In this document: in pieces, positions 1 through 9,144 of the stretch
Layout of the letters: each line of letters begins with the position of its first letter
Numbering within the stretch: the stretch's first letter is position 1
Source: Fulvivirga maritima
GTDB lineage: Bacteria > Bacteroidota > Bacteroidia > Cytophagales > Cyclobacteriaceae
Assembly: GCF_021389955.1 (NCBI RefSeq)
Contig: NZ_CP089980.1
Location: forward strand, 5,265,001 to 5,329,000
DNA length: 64,000 nt
Reading direction: 5' to 3'
Translations under genes and position numbers: made by a program
The notes under the pieces: model-generated
What the model was told of the DNA's origin: nothing
Seen by the model: the letters and a program-made list of their open reading frames with translations, nothing else
The model's database searches: none

Positions 1-713
1 GTGTTTTTCATAGACCAGGCCTTGTAAACCCATGAAGGCTCCGCAGTGCAGAGAATTATTTTATCTCCTTTCTTCACTTCTTCTTCAGAAATCTTGCAAA
101 AGTATTTAAGCTGCGGCTCATCAATATCTGCATGTAGCTGAATATCAACAGCAAACACCCAATAATTAAAAGGCAGCTTTAAGGCAAAATAACTTCTCTT
201 CTGATGGGTTTTCCAGTTACCAATACTCCTGTCCTGACAGAAAACTTTCATGAAATTAGTGAGTCCATCATACCAATCATGATTACCGGGAATGACATAG
301 AGATCTGTTTTAATGGCTTCATTCCATGGGAAAGCAGCGAAATAAGGCCCTTTCAACCGGTTGTCATATTCATGCTTCTCAGGTGTGGGATACACCTCAT
401 CTCCGCCCATTATTAATACACTGCCTCTTTTGGTTTTGAAATTATGAACCTCAAGTTCTTCCTGCGCCATAAGGTGAGCCATGCTGTAGGTAGGGTTAAA
501 TCCATCACCAAGGTCTGAGATATAATCTAGCCAAAACTCCTCTTTATCATGAGCAGAATAATCAAACAGCTTTTCATCACGCGCTGATGCAGCCTGAAAC
601 TCTCTTTTATCGGCGAAATTGCCAAATACTCCAGAAATCAGAGTTTTTACTCCTGTAGAAGCTAACTGTTTCAGGTCATACCAATTGACCATAGGCTTTT
701 TTGAAAATTTCAT
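1..713 (-). CDS. Metallophosphoesterase, partial (C-terminus beyond window edge)
   Basis: Calcineurin-like phosphoesterase. The reading frame is open from the ATG at 711-713 to the left edge, about 237 codons, so the C-terminus is missing. Visible metal-binding motifs in order are an SDLGDG block (about residue 65), GGDEVYP (about residue 105) and GNHDWYDG (about residue 150), the classic D-x-H...GD...GNHD arrangement with a variant second motif. The family hydrolyses phosphoesters with a dinuclear metal centre; the substrate here is unknown. There is no signal peptide, so it is probably cytoplasmic. Its ATG overlaps the stop of the upstream patatin gene by 4 bp (ATGA), so it is the last visible gene of the seven-gene operon starting at 5235. 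Confidence 0.85.
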   Translation of the reverse strand, partial: MKFSKKPMVNWYDLKQLASTGVKTLISGVFGNFADKREFQAASARDEKLFDYSAHDKEEFWLDYISDLGDGFNPTYSMAHLMAQEELEVHNFKTKRGSVLIMGGDEVYPTPEKHEYDNRLKGPYFAAFPWNEAIKTDLYVIPGNHDWYDGLTNFMKVFCQDRSIGNWKTHQKRSYFALKLPFNYWVFAVDIQLHADIDEPQLKYFCKISEEEVKKGDKIILCTAEPSWVYKAWSMKN

Positions 714-2083
714 ACGCGTAATAGTTGATTTAACATCTTGTACTTTGTCTTTAATGAGCCATGCCTTCCATCAGCAGTTAGCACATTCATTCTTAAGCAG
801 TTTTTAAGTCTATGACTAATTGACTGTTTTAATTCGCCCTCATAGCACTTCTGTTCATTTGCCAGTTTGATCTCAGCCGTTTTAAAAGCGAGCCCAATGA
901 GAGGATCAATGGAGCTTATGACAGGCAATTTAATGGTGAAATTATGCTGGACTGAATGGATATATAACAGCGCCTCAGTTACTAAAAAAAGGCCTTCATT
1001 TTCCAATTTAAGATTGGTTGACGTGTTGAAGAGCGGGTATTCTTCCTCTTCTAATTTTATGCTTGCGAAAAGGGTAATTATAGTTTCGGCTTCATTAATA
1101 ATTGAATATCGATAATAACAGAACAATTGGATGTCCTGCCTATCATTTTCCCTCTCAATGGCACCTTGAAAAACACAGTGGATATGTAACCGATCGCCTG
1201 GTTCTCTCATCTTGGTCGCGGCTGCATCCATCGGTACACCCTCTGATTTTATATTTCCAAGGTAGTTCTTAGCATCAGCATAGCCCATATTAATTAGTGA
1301 CCGGGTATCTATTTTATTGAAGAACAGATCCGGATCTAACGGCAATGGATAATCTGGTTTAATTACATGTAGTGATAGGTTGAGTTGTGGATCAAATTTC
1401 ATCTGTTCAAACTCCTGAAGAAGGGCTCCTCCAGCACTCATTTCAATCATATGAACATACTGATTAAAAGCACCATCCAAGTAATTATGGTTATTCCCTA
1501 TGGCCCAAACCAACCATATCTCGGCTACACCTTTACTACTGGCATCTATCAGGTTAGCATCTTTGATCCAAACCGCATCTGTATACCATTCATTTTTAAT
1601 TTTTAGAGCAGGCATGAGTATGGGTAATGAAACACCAGCCAAAAGATGATCTTCCATGACTTTCTCATTAGGAATAGGCTCTATAGCTTTATTAGAGAAA
1701 TTACAGATATTGAAAGTGTATGAATCAGTATTTCGGTTAATCCTATCTACAGCAATACCCATATGCCGAAAAACCTTATGCTTAATATTATCGGTATCAG
1801 CATAACCTTTCATTCTAAATGGATGCAGATAATTTTTAAATTTTCTTAGCGAGCTAAACCACATCACATTCAAGCTTCTCCACCTTTCGGCAATGCTTCT
1901 AACTTTAACCCCGGAAGCGAGCATAGCAGTATTGAAAATACCTCCAGAAGTACCATCTACATGTTTAAATAGATAATTCCCTTCCTCCAGAGCCAATAAA
2001 ACTCCTGCCTGGTAAGCAACACGCATACCACCTCCTGCCAGTACTAATGCACGATCTGCCTTATGATTAATTATGCTACTCAT
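710..2083 (-). CDS. Patatin-like phospholipase family protein
   Basis: 457 aa. The N-terminal patatin domain has the oxyanion-hole motif AGGGMR (residues 16-21) and the nucleophile elbow GTSGG with Ser46. The second dyad residue is probably Asp169, in TDAV rather than the usual DGG/DGA. The family hydrolyses acyl esters of phospholipids or related lipids without a His. After the roughly 300-residue catalytic part there are about 150 residues of unknown function with no recognisable motif. No signal peptide is visible. It overlaps its upstream neighbour by 8 bp and its downstream neighbour by 4 bp, so translation is probably coupled. The context (Cys hydrolase, ADC-like protein, membrane proteins) suggests lipid turnover. 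Confidence 0.85.
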   Translation of the reverse strand: MSSIINHKADRALVLAGGGMRVAYQAGVLLALEEGNYLFKHVDGTSGGIFNTAMLASGVKVRSIAERWRSLNVMWFSSLRKFKNYLHPFRMKGYADTDNIKHKVFRHMGIAVDRINRNTDSYTFNICNFSNKAIEPIPNEKVMEDHLLAGVSLPILMPALKIKNEWYTDAVWIKDANLIDASSKGVAEIWLVWAIGNNHNYLDGAFNQYVHMIEMSAGGALLQEFEQMKFDPQLNLSLHVIKPDYPLPLDPDLFFNKIDTRSLINMGYADAKNYLGNIKSEGVPMDAAATKMREPGDRLHIHCVFQGAIERENDRQDIQLFCYYRYSIINEAETIITLFASIKLEEEEYPLFNTSTNLKLENEGLFLVTEALLYIHSVQHNFTIKLPVISSIDPLIGLAFKTAEIKLANEQKCYEGELKQSISHRLKNCLRMNVLTADGRHGSLKTKYKMLNQLLRV

Positions 2084-2501
2084 ATTTAATATGAGTCCGT
2101 TTTAAATTGCCTTTGGTATATAAGAATATGATGATCACCCCTAATAGCTCATAAGTCATAAAAAAGAGGAATAATCTTCCTGGAATTCCATCAAATAAAA
2201 TGGCTATAAACCTAGCAACTACACCTGAAAGCATAATTCCCAGAAAAAGACGATTGAAGAGCTTGTGTTTAAATATCTGTTCAAAAAATATGATTGAGAA
2301 AATTCCATATCCCAACTCCAAAGCCCTTAAAAATCTATACTGACTAAGAAGATCTGTTCTTTGATTTTCTGGTATCTGCCAAAGATTAAAGTCAAATAAA
2401 AAGCGAAAATCATAATAGGGATTAATAAATGCACCCCAAAAGCCAGCCACAACCACCAGCCCTACATAGGTATAAAACAAAAAATAGCTAAGCCCTTTCA
2501 T
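2076..2501 (-). CDS. Small membrane protein, unknown family
   Basis: 141 aa with four probable membrane segments (about residues 5-25, 58-76, 82-102 and 109-128). I recognise no family. The ATG overlaps the stop of the gene before it by 4 bp and its end overlaps the patatin start by 8 bp, so it is a firm member of the operon. Together with the next two upstream genes it forms a set of three small integral membrane proteins between the two soluble enzymes. They may form a membrane platform or transporter for the substrate of the operon; that is inference. Confidence 0.75.
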   Translation of the reverse strand: MKGLSYFLFYTYVGLVVVAGFWGAFINPYYDFRFLFDFNLWQIPENQRTDLLSQYRFLRALELGYGIFSIIFFEQIFKHKLFNRLFLGIMLSGVVARFIAILFDGIPGRLFLFFMTYELLGVIIIFLYTKGNLKRTHIKYE

Positions 2502-2869
2502 CTTATTTTTTTGTAATAGTATAAAAAGAGTATACCTGAAAAGAGATCAAAAAGAGCCACGCTTAGAGCCAACCATGAAAATATGCCTATAGTTATGCCT
2601 ATTCCTACCCCAAGGAAAGCTCCCAACTTCTGTAAAGCAGCCCATAACACGGCTATTGTACCAGATTCTTCACTATAAATAGTGTGAAGCATCAATCCGC
2701 CAAACAAAAACATAAACATGCCCACAATCCTGAAAAAGTGAGCTGAAGCAGCAGTGATATCTGCTTCTATTAGGTTCATTATAACGGCGGGAGCTATCAT
2801 TTGAAATAGACCAGAAGCAAGAGTCGCCAGAGATATTAATACTATTAAAATATTGAGCCATTTATTCAT
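2498..2869 (-). CDS. Small membrane protein, unknown family
   Basis: 123 aa with four predicted membrane helices (about residues 7-28, 44-63, 76-97 and 100-118). It begins MNKWLNILIVLISLATLASG, a signal-anchor type N-terminus. No family recognised. It overlaps both neighbours by 4 bp through ATGA junctions, so it belongs to the same mRNA and is likely translated by coupling. The high content of Phe, Leu and Ile is typical of four-helix DoxX-like or DUF4345-like small membrane proteins, but no diagnostic motif was found. Confidence 0.75.
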   Translation of the reverse strand: MNKWLNILIVLISLATLASGLFQMIAPAVIMNLIEADITAASAHFFRIVGMFMFLFGGLMLHTIYSEESGTIAVLWAALQKLGAFLGVGIGITIGIFSWLALSVALFDLFSGILFLYYYKKIR

Positions 2870-3342
2870 CTTCTAAGAATTTTCAGGTCTACTTTAAGGT
2901 AATAAATCATCATAGTTAGCCACTGTAAGGTCCATAGACATACTCTTATAACATTGAGTCGCATCCATTTATTAAGTGTTGTCTTTAACTCTTCAGGATT
3001 AGTAATATGAGAGGCCATTTTTTCATTGTACTCAAATATGAATTGTGTAGTGAGTAAGGTGGCCACAACAACCAATAGTAATACAACTATTGGATACCAC
3101 TTACGAGCAGACCGCCATTCGGAAATAATGAAGACCAAGCAGCAGACCATCATTACGATGGTCATATAGGTGAAAAACTCCGTTGCAGCTTGTACCTGAG
3201 GTACAAACTGATTATAATAATTATCTGTAGTTAAACTTGGAGCTATTGGAAATGAAAATAATACAAGAGACCAGCCAGTACCAAAATACATGGAAACACA
3301 TGCCATTAGCAAGAATCGATTGAATGCATAAATCATTTTCAT
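2866..3342 (-). CDS. DUF1772-like small membrane protein
   Basis: 158 aa with four membrane segments (about residues 8-28, 55-75, 82-102 and 135-152). The topology of a long loop between helices 1 and 2 and between 3 and 4, with a conserved-looking N-x-x-R in the last loop (KWMRLNVIR), resembles anthrone-oxygenase-like/DUF1772 proteins, but this is a topology match only. It overlaps the ADC-like gene by 4 bp and the next membrane gene by 4 bp. Confidence 0.65.
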   Translation of the reverse strand: MKMIYAFNRFLLMACVSMYFGTGWSLVLFSFPIAPSLTTDNYYNQFVPQVQAATEFFTYMTIVMMVCCLVFIISEWRSARKWYPIVVLLLVVVATLLTTQFIFEYNEKMASHITNPEELKTTLNKWMRLNVIRVCLWTLQWLTMMIYYLKVDLKILRR

Positions 3343-4223
3343 ATCCCAAATTTTTGATAATCAGTTACTGATGGTGCTTCCAACCACTCCTCACTTAGCC
3401 CCAAGTCGTAAACGCTTTCAAAACCTTCCGGCATTTTCTCTGGTGGCGTATCATATGTCATAAACCAGCAATCAAAGTGGTCATCCAATACCCCATTGGC
3501 TTTAGGCATGTACATGGTAAAGAAAGGATCAGGATTGATGTCAATATCTTTGAGAAATGATACATTAGGATGATCCCCGATGTAGAGACGCCCCTTAGCC
3601 TTTTTGAAAAGATTGATGCCTGCCTTACTTTCAAAATAGATGTAAGAGGCCATAAGCATATTTCTATATCTACAATAGTTGGTGGTGCCTATTTTGAGTT
3701 TAAAAGAGGGGCTTTTAGGCTTGTCAATTTCCACTCTAAAGGCAAATTGTCCATCTTTTTCATACTGACTACTCACCATATTGGCCTCATCTTTAAAGTC
3801 CAGATTAGCCTGGTGTTTAGGCATTCCCCAAATGCCCTTCCCTCCTTTTACTGACACCTCTGAGCTTACTGGTAAATCCAGGATATATTGACCTGTGCCA
3901 TAAGTCTTCATCATAGCTACATTCAGCAATCTGGGAGCAGGTTTGCTGCCGTGAGTGCAACCAATAGCAATAATATATTCTATGTATTTGCCAATACTGG
4001 TGTGCAAATAGTTGATCACCGTGATAAGCAGCACGGCTTTACCATTAGGCAGTTTTAAAGCATGCACTTCATTGCCAGGCAGTAAGGCATTGGCTTTTTC
4101 CCAGTCGCAGGAAAACCCGGCCATCAGTGCAGGAGAATCTTTAGCGAAAATGGGCATGGTATAAGGTATTCCATCTACCAGCGCATATCTGTTTTTATAT
4201 TTCTTAATTCTTTTTGGAGGCAT
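3339..4223 (-). CDS. Acetoacetate decarboxylase-like (ADC family) protein
   Basis: 294 aa. The ADC-family fold is indicated by the segment KYIEYIIAIGCTHG (about residue 80) and, further on, SEVSVKGGKGIWGMPKHQA (about residues 120-140). The Lys in GMPK sits where acetoacetate decarboxylases carry their Schiff-base lysine, but the adjacent second lysine of the classical KK pair is His here. Several ADC-superfamily members are not decarboxylases but aldolase-dehydratases or lactone enzymes, so the reaction is left open. The start directly abuts the hydrolase stop (1-bp gap), and the end overlaps the next gene by 4 bp. No signal peptide, so probably cytoplasmic. Confidence 0.8.
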   Translation of the reverse strand: MPPKRIKKYKNRYALVDGIPYTMPIFAKDSPALMAGFSCDWEKANALLPGNEVHALKLPNGKAVLLITVINYLHTSIGKYIEYIIAIGCTHGSKPAPRLLNVAMMKTYGTGQYILDLPVSSEVSVKGGKGIWGMPKHQANLDFKDEANMVSSQYEKDGQFAFRVEIDKPKSPSFKLKIGTTNYCRYRNMLMASYIYFESKAGINLFKKAKGRLYIGDHPNVSFLKDIDINPDPFFTMYMPKANGVLDDHFDCWFMTYDTPPEKMPEGFESVYDLGLSEEWLEAPSVTDYQKFGI

Positions 4224-4224
4224 A

Positions 4225-5235
4225 CTACTGAGCGTTTAGTTCTTTAAACATGAGAGGAAAAACATCTTTATGGGCATTCTTACCAAAGAAGACATCCAGA
4301 TGACTGTATTCATCTAGCACATACAGGCTATGCTTGCCAGGGTTAACTTTATTCAGGTAGTTATAGGTATTCAACTGACTATCAGAACAGAAGCATTTAT
4401 TTTTAGCGCCCGCAAAAAGTATAATACGAGCATCAGTATTTAGTTTTGAAGGCGCATAAGAAGTAGTTTCATCATTATTAGACACCAGATGTCCAGCTCG
4501 CATACAACGCCTCATATGGTGAAAGAATGAGAGCGGTACAGCGGCAAACTCTTCCTTTATCCAGTTTTTGGTGGCATCATTTAGGTTCTCTAACTCCCAC
4601 AAAGCAGGCCAGCCAGCACCATAGACAAAACTCACAAATTTGCCTACCATGGTATCATTTTCTCTATGGAAAGTCTTTACAATTAGCTTCAATAATTTTG
4701 TTTTCGCATCAGGAGCATGCTTTCCCCACTGGGGGTTTAGGTAAGTAAAGAATGGACTCACTGCGGGCACATATACATTCATTTTAAAGACCGAATATTT
4801 AGGCACTACGGGGTGAAGAGATACTGCATTACTCACTATCACTGTAACTTCAGGTATTAGGCCCAAAACCGCCGAAATCATGAAGCTGGTACTGCCCTGG
4901 CAATGGATTATGGCCTTAATGGTTTTACTTCCTGTGAGTTCTACTATCTTTTGCACTGCAGCCGGATGATCATTTATAGCTGCCTGATCCAAGTCCCATT
5001 CACTTGCAGGTAGGTCAATGCTCGCACGCCAGTTTTCAAGCCACACATCATAGCCCTGAGCCAAAGCATATTGGATGATGTTAGTAGTAGTGGGAGAATT
5101 AAAGATATTAGCTCTTACACCTGCACCGTGTACCAATAAAAGAGGGCCTTTATCAGGAACTTGATCAGAAATGGCATGAAGCAGGTTACAACACATGCCA
5201 TCACGAGAGGTGAAAGGTAGCGTCTCCAATCTCAT
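4225..5235 (-). CDS. Alpha/beta hydrolase with Cys at the nucleophile elbow
   Basis: 336 aa. The N-terminal oxyanion motif LLLVHGAGVRANIF (about residues 32-45) and the elbow IIHCQGST (residues 109-116) are clear; the nucleophile position is Cys112, not Ser. The catalytic His is probably in YSHLDVFFG near the C-terminus. A Cys nucleophile in this fold is established for polyhydroxyalkanoate synthases (G-x-C-x-G) and occurs in hydrolase domains fused to cholesterol-oxidase-like flavoproteins, which this protein resembles overall. It is the first gene of a seven-gene operon. A 16-bp sequence shared with the FAD oxidase promoter region lies about 70 bp upstream. The function is probably acyl transfer or hydrolysis on a lipid-like substrate. 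Confidence 0.8.
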   Translation of the reverse strand: MRLETLPFTSRDGMCCNLLHAISDQVPDKGPLLLVHGAGVRANIFNSPTTTNIIQYALAQGYDVWLENWRASIDLPASEWDLDQAAINDHPAAVQKIVELTGSKTIKAIIHCQGSTSFMISAVLGLIPEVTVIVSNAVSLHPVVPKYSVFKMNVYVPAVSPFFTYLNPQWGKHAPDAKTKLLKLIVKTFHRENDTMVGKFVSFVYGAGWPALWELENLNDATKNWIKEEFAAVPLSFFHHMRRCMRAGHLVSNNDETTSYAPSKLNTDARIILFAGAKNKCFCSDSQLNTYNYLNKVNPGKHSLYVLDEYSHLDVFFGKNAHKDVFPLMFKELNAQ

Positions 5236-5445
5236 AAAGCTGGTTCAGGTTGTTAAAAAATCTATTTAATTATAATAATAACAGGTTATATATAATAATA
5301 ACAGGGTATTTTTCCCCATAATGGCATTGGGGTACTTTAACATTATCTAAGTCCGTAAATCCTTAGGGTATAGATAATTATTAATCGTATTCATTACATG
5401 CCAATGGTCACACCCCTGACTATTGACGGTTTTACTCATTGATTA
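5236..5445. other. Intergenic leader region with tandem AT repeat
   Basis: 210 bp between the hydrolase start and the end of the DUF4230-type gene. It holds a direct repeat of ATAATAATAACAGG (about 5270-5285 and 5291-5305) and the 16-bp shared box. No ORF is supported. The divergence from the tight gene packing on both sides suggests that a new transcription unit starts here on the minus strand. Confidence 0.6.
5304..5319 (-). promoter_or_regulatory. Putative operator box, copy 1
   Basis: The 16-bp sequence gggtatttttccccat occurs here, 68 bp upstream of the Cys-hydrolase start, and again at 11643-11658 upstream of the FAD oxidase. It has GGG/CCC half-sites around an AT core. It is preceded in both copies by AACA. 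Position and identity suggest a shared regulator; the regulator is unknown. Confidence 0.55.
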
Positions 5446-7071
5446 TCATGGTTCACATTGCCATATGCTTTGATACTCCTTTAGAGTCATTAAACTGCCT
5501 AAAGACACCCCATTTTGATTTATAGGCACTTCATAACCTACTTTATTATCATCACTGTCGACAATCCATGTGTAAGGCAATTTTTCTACCCTTTCGGGAA
5601 GTTTAGTAGAGTCATTTGCTAAAGATGTATCATAGCCATAATAGCTTTGCGTATGATCAAGAATATAGTTATAAGAATTTTTGATTTTAGCCTGATCACA
5701 TACGTTGTATAAGCTATCATCAGTGAATTGAGAATAGTACCGGCTATATTCTACTATTCTTAATGAATCAGTTATTTGATCATAAATACCATCTTTAGTG
5801 ATCTCATATTGCAGGGCCAATTCAGGGGACCAGGTTTCGAAAGTAGTTTGATCAATGACTATTTTTGGCTTTGGGTATAACTTATTTCGTCCTGTAATAT
5901 GATTTAGGAATTCACGCTTCGCCTTTTCCATGTTTTCAGATTGTACTCCTGAAATCTCTTTCTTCCTGAACAAATGATGGATAAGTATCAGTTCTTCACC
6001 AGTTAAAACGGAGTCGGCCAGAATGTTATTAGCAGTATATTCCAGTTCATTATCATAAAACTCTACGCTAACCACATCATCATCCAAAATCAAACTAAAA
6101 AAGGCCTTTAATGACACTTTAGCATTCTCCAGCGCCTTAGTAAGAATTTCTCTCTCATTAGCCTTGCGCACCAACTCATCAAGACAACGCTGTTTTACCA
6201 TTTGCACTACTTTATAATCGCGCTTCACCTTTCGTTCTACTATTAAAAATTCGAAGCCCTCTACTCCTTTTTCAGGAATAAACCACGGATTAATAGTTGC
6301 TGAAATAATTTGTGGCTGCAGCCCAATGACATAAAGCCGCTTAGTTTCACTGATATATCTAAAGTTATCGTTATTAAAATCGACAAAGTTAAAACCAGCC
6401 TTTACCCAGCCACGCCCTAACATGACCAGATTAGTATTTCTCCGCTTGGTTTTGCCTTCCTTTTTTAATTCCACATCATAGGTAGCAATTAGATTATCAA
6501 TAAAATTGGCTTTCTTTAAAGCATTATATGATTCCTCATTCTTATCTGTAATTAGTTCTTTGATCAGCTTTTTATGTCTCCTACTACTAAGCTGATCATC
6601 TAAATGCTTTGATTTATATTGCTTGCCCGTTAACCTTCGATATACATAATTAATATAAACCTCATACTGCTGAGATGACAGCAAACTATCGCCCATGCTT
6701 TCTACAAATTCATCATAAGCTTTTGTTCTTCTAAACGCATCCGTTGAATAAGCATTTTTTAACCATTGGATAGTCGTTACAAAATCAGCATGAAGCTCAG
6801 ATATCTCAGAAGTCATTTGCTCAATTTCTTCCGTATATAGCTCATTTAATTCATGTACATATGAACTCACCACTTCACCATAATACTCTGCGGTAATAAG
6901 CTCTCCAATGTCTTTGATACTCTGCACATCTACCGGCGTATTTTTTAGTTTAGGCTTAGCCTCCATGAGATTAAAAGGATCTAAATAAGCGAACAATACC
7001 ACTGCAGCTATCACTATAATAATCTGTATTACAAATGGTATGGCCTTGATTATATTAGTAATAAACATCAC
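5446..7071 (-). CDS. DUF4230-like membrane-anchored protein
   Basis: 541 aa. One N-terminal membrane helix (about residues 9-29) is followed by a long, charged, partly coiled-coil region (about 60-160). The middle segment (about 230-350) resembles the DUF4230 pattern also seen in the next upstream gene: GRGWVKAGFNF, then a long helix rich in Lys/Glu/Ala ending KALENAKVSLKAFF. The C-terminal 150 residues are not recognised. Probably anchored in the inner membrane facing the periplasm. The ATG overlaps the stop of its neighbour by 4 bp. It is the last gene of the amidase operon. Function unknown. Confidence 0.7.
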   Translation of the reverse strand: MMFITNIIKAIPFVIQIIIVIAAVVLFAYLDPFNLMEAKPKLKNTPVDVQSIKDIGELITAEYYGEVVSSYVHELNELYTEEIEQMTSEISELHADFVTTIQWLKNAYSTDAFRRTKAYDEFVESMGDSLLSSQQYEVYINYVYRRLTGKQYKSKHLDDQLSSRRHKKLIKELITDKNEESYNALKKANFIDNLIATYDVELKKEGKTKRRNTNLVMLGRGWVKAGFNFVDFNNDNFRYISETKRLYVIGLQPQIISATINPWFIPEKGVEGFEFLIVERKVKRDYKVVQMVKQRCLDELVRKANEREILTKALENAKVSLKAFFSLILDDDVVSVEFYDNELEYTANNILADSVLTGEELILIHHLFRKKEISGVQSENMEKAKREFLNHITGRNKLYPKPKIVIDQTTFETWSPELALQYEITKDGIYDQITDSLRIVEYSRYYSQFTDDSLYNVCDQAKIKNSYNYILDHTQSYYGYDTSLANDSTKLPERVEKLPYTWIVDSDDNKVGYEVPINQNGVSLGSLMTLKEYQSIWQCEP

Positions 7072-7661
7072 TTTGGGTCCTCCATTATGATAGGTTGAAA
7101 AAGCGCTTCTGTAGGAGAAAATTCTATAAACACAGCCTCATAACCCAGATTTTTGAGCAAGCTTTGAAATAATGTTCGAGTTCTGTTTTGGGTTGCCTCA
7201 ATGATGCCTGTATACTGAAGTTGATTTCTAATATCCACTTCCGCTTGGCGGTAAAACTCTTCATAATCAAGTATATCGAACCGATTTACCCATGAATCTC
7301 TCAAAATGGTGCTGTCTATTTCAAATTTTTGAAAAGGGTAAGAGAAATCAAGCACCTCTACGGGTGGAAGATGAATGGATATTTCCTTTTCATTAATTTC
7401 AATATCATCCTTTGTAAGCTTATTAAGGTCAATACCTGTTTTTACGGTAGCTTCGGTATAAGCCACAAAATTGGCTTCATTGAGTTTTATAAGGCCTAGT
7501 AACCTTTTGGTTTTGGTGCCTACCACTGTTTTATCAATCACCGTTTCTGTAGTAGCCAATTTAGAGGCCGCCTGTATCTTACTGATTACCAGTGTCCTTT
7601 TGTCTTGCTTACAGCTGTATATTGTAAGCGAAATCATTAATATGGAAATGAACCTGCTCAT
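7068..7661 (-). CDS. DUF4230 family lipoprotein
   Basis: 197 aa. The N-terminus MSRFISILMISLTIYSCKQD is a lipoprotein signal with Cys17 as the likely lipidated residue. The body has the DUF4230 features: an N-terminal KIQAASKLATTE block, then VKTGIDLNKL, then ISIHLPPVEVLDF, and a C-terminal helix RTRTLFQSLLKNLGYEAV. The function of DUF4230 is unknown. It overlaps the following 541-aa DUF4230-like gene by 4 bp and lies 4 bp after the membrane protein gene, so the two DUF4230-type proteins are probably partners in the envelope. Confidence 0.75.
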   Translation of the reverse strand: MSRFISILMISLTIYSCKQDKRTLVISKIQAASKLATTETVIDKTVVGTKTKRLLGLIKLNEANFVAYTEATVKTGIDLNKLTKDDIEINEKEISIHLPPVEVLDFSYPFQKFEIDSTILRDSWVNRFDILDYEEFYRQAEVDIRNQLQYTGIIEATQNRTRTLFQSLLKNLGYEAVFIEFSPTEALFQPIIMEDPK

Positions 7662-7665
7662 AAGC

Positions 7666-8412
7666 TTAACCTACAGCTCCTGATTTGTTAAAGTCATTAT
7701 CATCAGGTAATGGCTCATTTTCGGTATCTGCCATATCATCATTCAAAATATGCCTGGCCGTTGACCCTTCGGTGCTGGCTGGTTCAGGTGGTGGAGCTAT
7801 CTGCTGCGAAGGGTTGTTGCTATCCGCACTTTTTACGGTGTTAGACCCATCATTAAGGTACTGTAATGACTTATTACCAAAATAGAAGGCAATCATCATC
7901 AAAAAGGCCGTTTTAAAGAATTCAAAAACATCTATAAACAGCATATTAACAGGCATTCTATCTTCCATACCAAGAGAAGCCATAAGCATGCTCAGGGCAC
8001 CTACGGCAAGTGTAAGCGCTAGAGTACCCCGCACGGTGCCTTCAGGCAGCCCCAGTGTTTGATCTTTATGAGGGTTTTCATTGACAACCTCTGTCTCCAG
8101 GCCTAACTCCTGCTGTCTTCTGATTCGGGCCCAGTCTTCATTCGTTAAACCAAAATTGATATTGTAGTGATAAACCGCCCAGCTATAATAACCGATCACC
8201 ACACCCAGCCATAATAAAACAAGATCCATGGCCATAACACTGAAAATATCGATCTCATCGTCTTTTTTAGGGTATTGGAAAAAGGTAACATAAACCATTA
8301 AGCCTAATAGTATCAATTCTACCAAGCCTATACCGAATAGCAACAGCCGATTCAGTTTACTGATTGACGCTCGTGCTTCTTTAACAGAAATATCGTTTTG
8401 AATAGATTCCAT
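7666..8412 (-). CDS. Four-helix membrane protein, unknown family
   Basis: 248 aa. Membrane segments are predicted near residues 25-47, 60-82, 125-147 and 158-178. The last 65 residues are Asp/Ser/Pro/Asn-rich and probably disordered. No family recognised. It sits 5 bp after the DUF5675 gene and 4 bp before the DUF4230 lipoprotein gene, in one transcription unit with the amidase. Such holin-sized proteins next to cell-wall enzymes could act in export or anchoring, but there is no direct motif for that. Confidence 0.7.
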   Translation of the reverse strand: MESIQNDISVKEARASISKLNRLLLFGIGLVELILLGLMVYVTFFQYPKKDDEIDIFSVMAMDLVLLWLGVVIGYYSWAVYHYNINFGLTNEDWARIRRQQELGLETEVVNENPHKDQTLGLPEGTVRGTLALTLAVGALSMLMASLGMEDRMPVNMLFIDVFEFFKTAFLMMIAFYFGNKSLQYLNDGSNTVKSADSNNPSQQIAPPPEPASTEGSTARHILNDDMADTENEPLPDDNDFNKSGAVG

Positions 8413-8417
8413 AAATT

Positions 8418-9137
8418 TTACGCGGTTAGGTGGGCAAACCAGTTTTCATCCTTTATAACCAACCTCACCTGAATGCCTTGTTCTATATTAGATTTTAGAT
8501 ATAAATAGAGTCTTTTAAATGTTTCTCTTGAATTGCTTAGATAAGTGCTTTTGGATGATACGCTCAGACTATCAGACACCAGAATGCAGCCACTGGTATC
8601 TTTGTGCGTACCACCGTTATGAATATATATTCCGGTAAACTGAGGCACGTTTTGAACTTCCAGATGGTAATCAAACCAATCAGGAAACCGATCTCTATAC
8701 TTTTTAGTAAGGTTGGTTTCTAACCTTCTGAAAGCAACTTGATAAGTGCCTGCAGGAATGCGGGTTTGGTTGGCAATTTTTTTACTTCTAAAAGTATCTT
8801 CTAAGGTATAACAATAGTACTGGCCATTGAGGTAAAGTAAACCTACCGTGGTTTCCTTATCATCAGAATATCGGAGCAAAGTGATGGTAAGTCCTTGAAA
8901 ATCATCTTCAACAATTCCTTTAATGACTTTATAATCTAATGGCTTATTACTAACGGACTTCTTACCATTTACCCTTTCCTTTCCTATATTTAACAATTTG
9001 GATGTCAATTCTTTAACTACTCCTATTAAACCTATAATCCAAAGCCAGATGTCTTCAAAAACATCAGGATTCTTAATAAAATAGATGATAGCCAGAGTTA
9101 CAAGCGCTATGGTTATTAATAGGCCAAGCTTTTTCAT
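8418..9137 (-). CDS. DUF5675 family protein, membrane anchored
   Basis: About 239 aa from the ATG at 9137 (MKKLGLL...), chosen because it begins with a clean membrane helix and lies 7 bp after the amidase stop; an upstream ATG at 9161 would overlap the amidase by 17 bp. The domain contains TRIPAGTYQV and YIHNGGTHKDTSGCILV. The HNG...SGC arrangement resembles the H...SHGC active site of L,D-transpeptidases, so Cys and His may be catalytic, but the two families are not shown to be related here. The neighbouring amidase supports a peptidoglycan role. Confidence 0.75.
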   Translation of the reverse strand: MKKLGLLITIALVTLAIIYFIKNPDVFEDIWLWIIGLIGVVKELTSKLLNIGKERVNGKKSVSNKPLDYKVIKGIVEDDFQGLTITLLRYSDDKETTVGLLYLNGQYYCYTLEDTFRSKKIANQTRIPAGTYQVAFRRLETNLTKKYRDRFPDWFDYHLEVQNVPQFTGIYIHNGGTHKDTSGCILVSDSLSVSSKSTYLSNSRETFKRLYLYLKSNIEQGIQVRLVIKDENWFAHLTA

Positions 9138-9144
9138 GGCTAGA

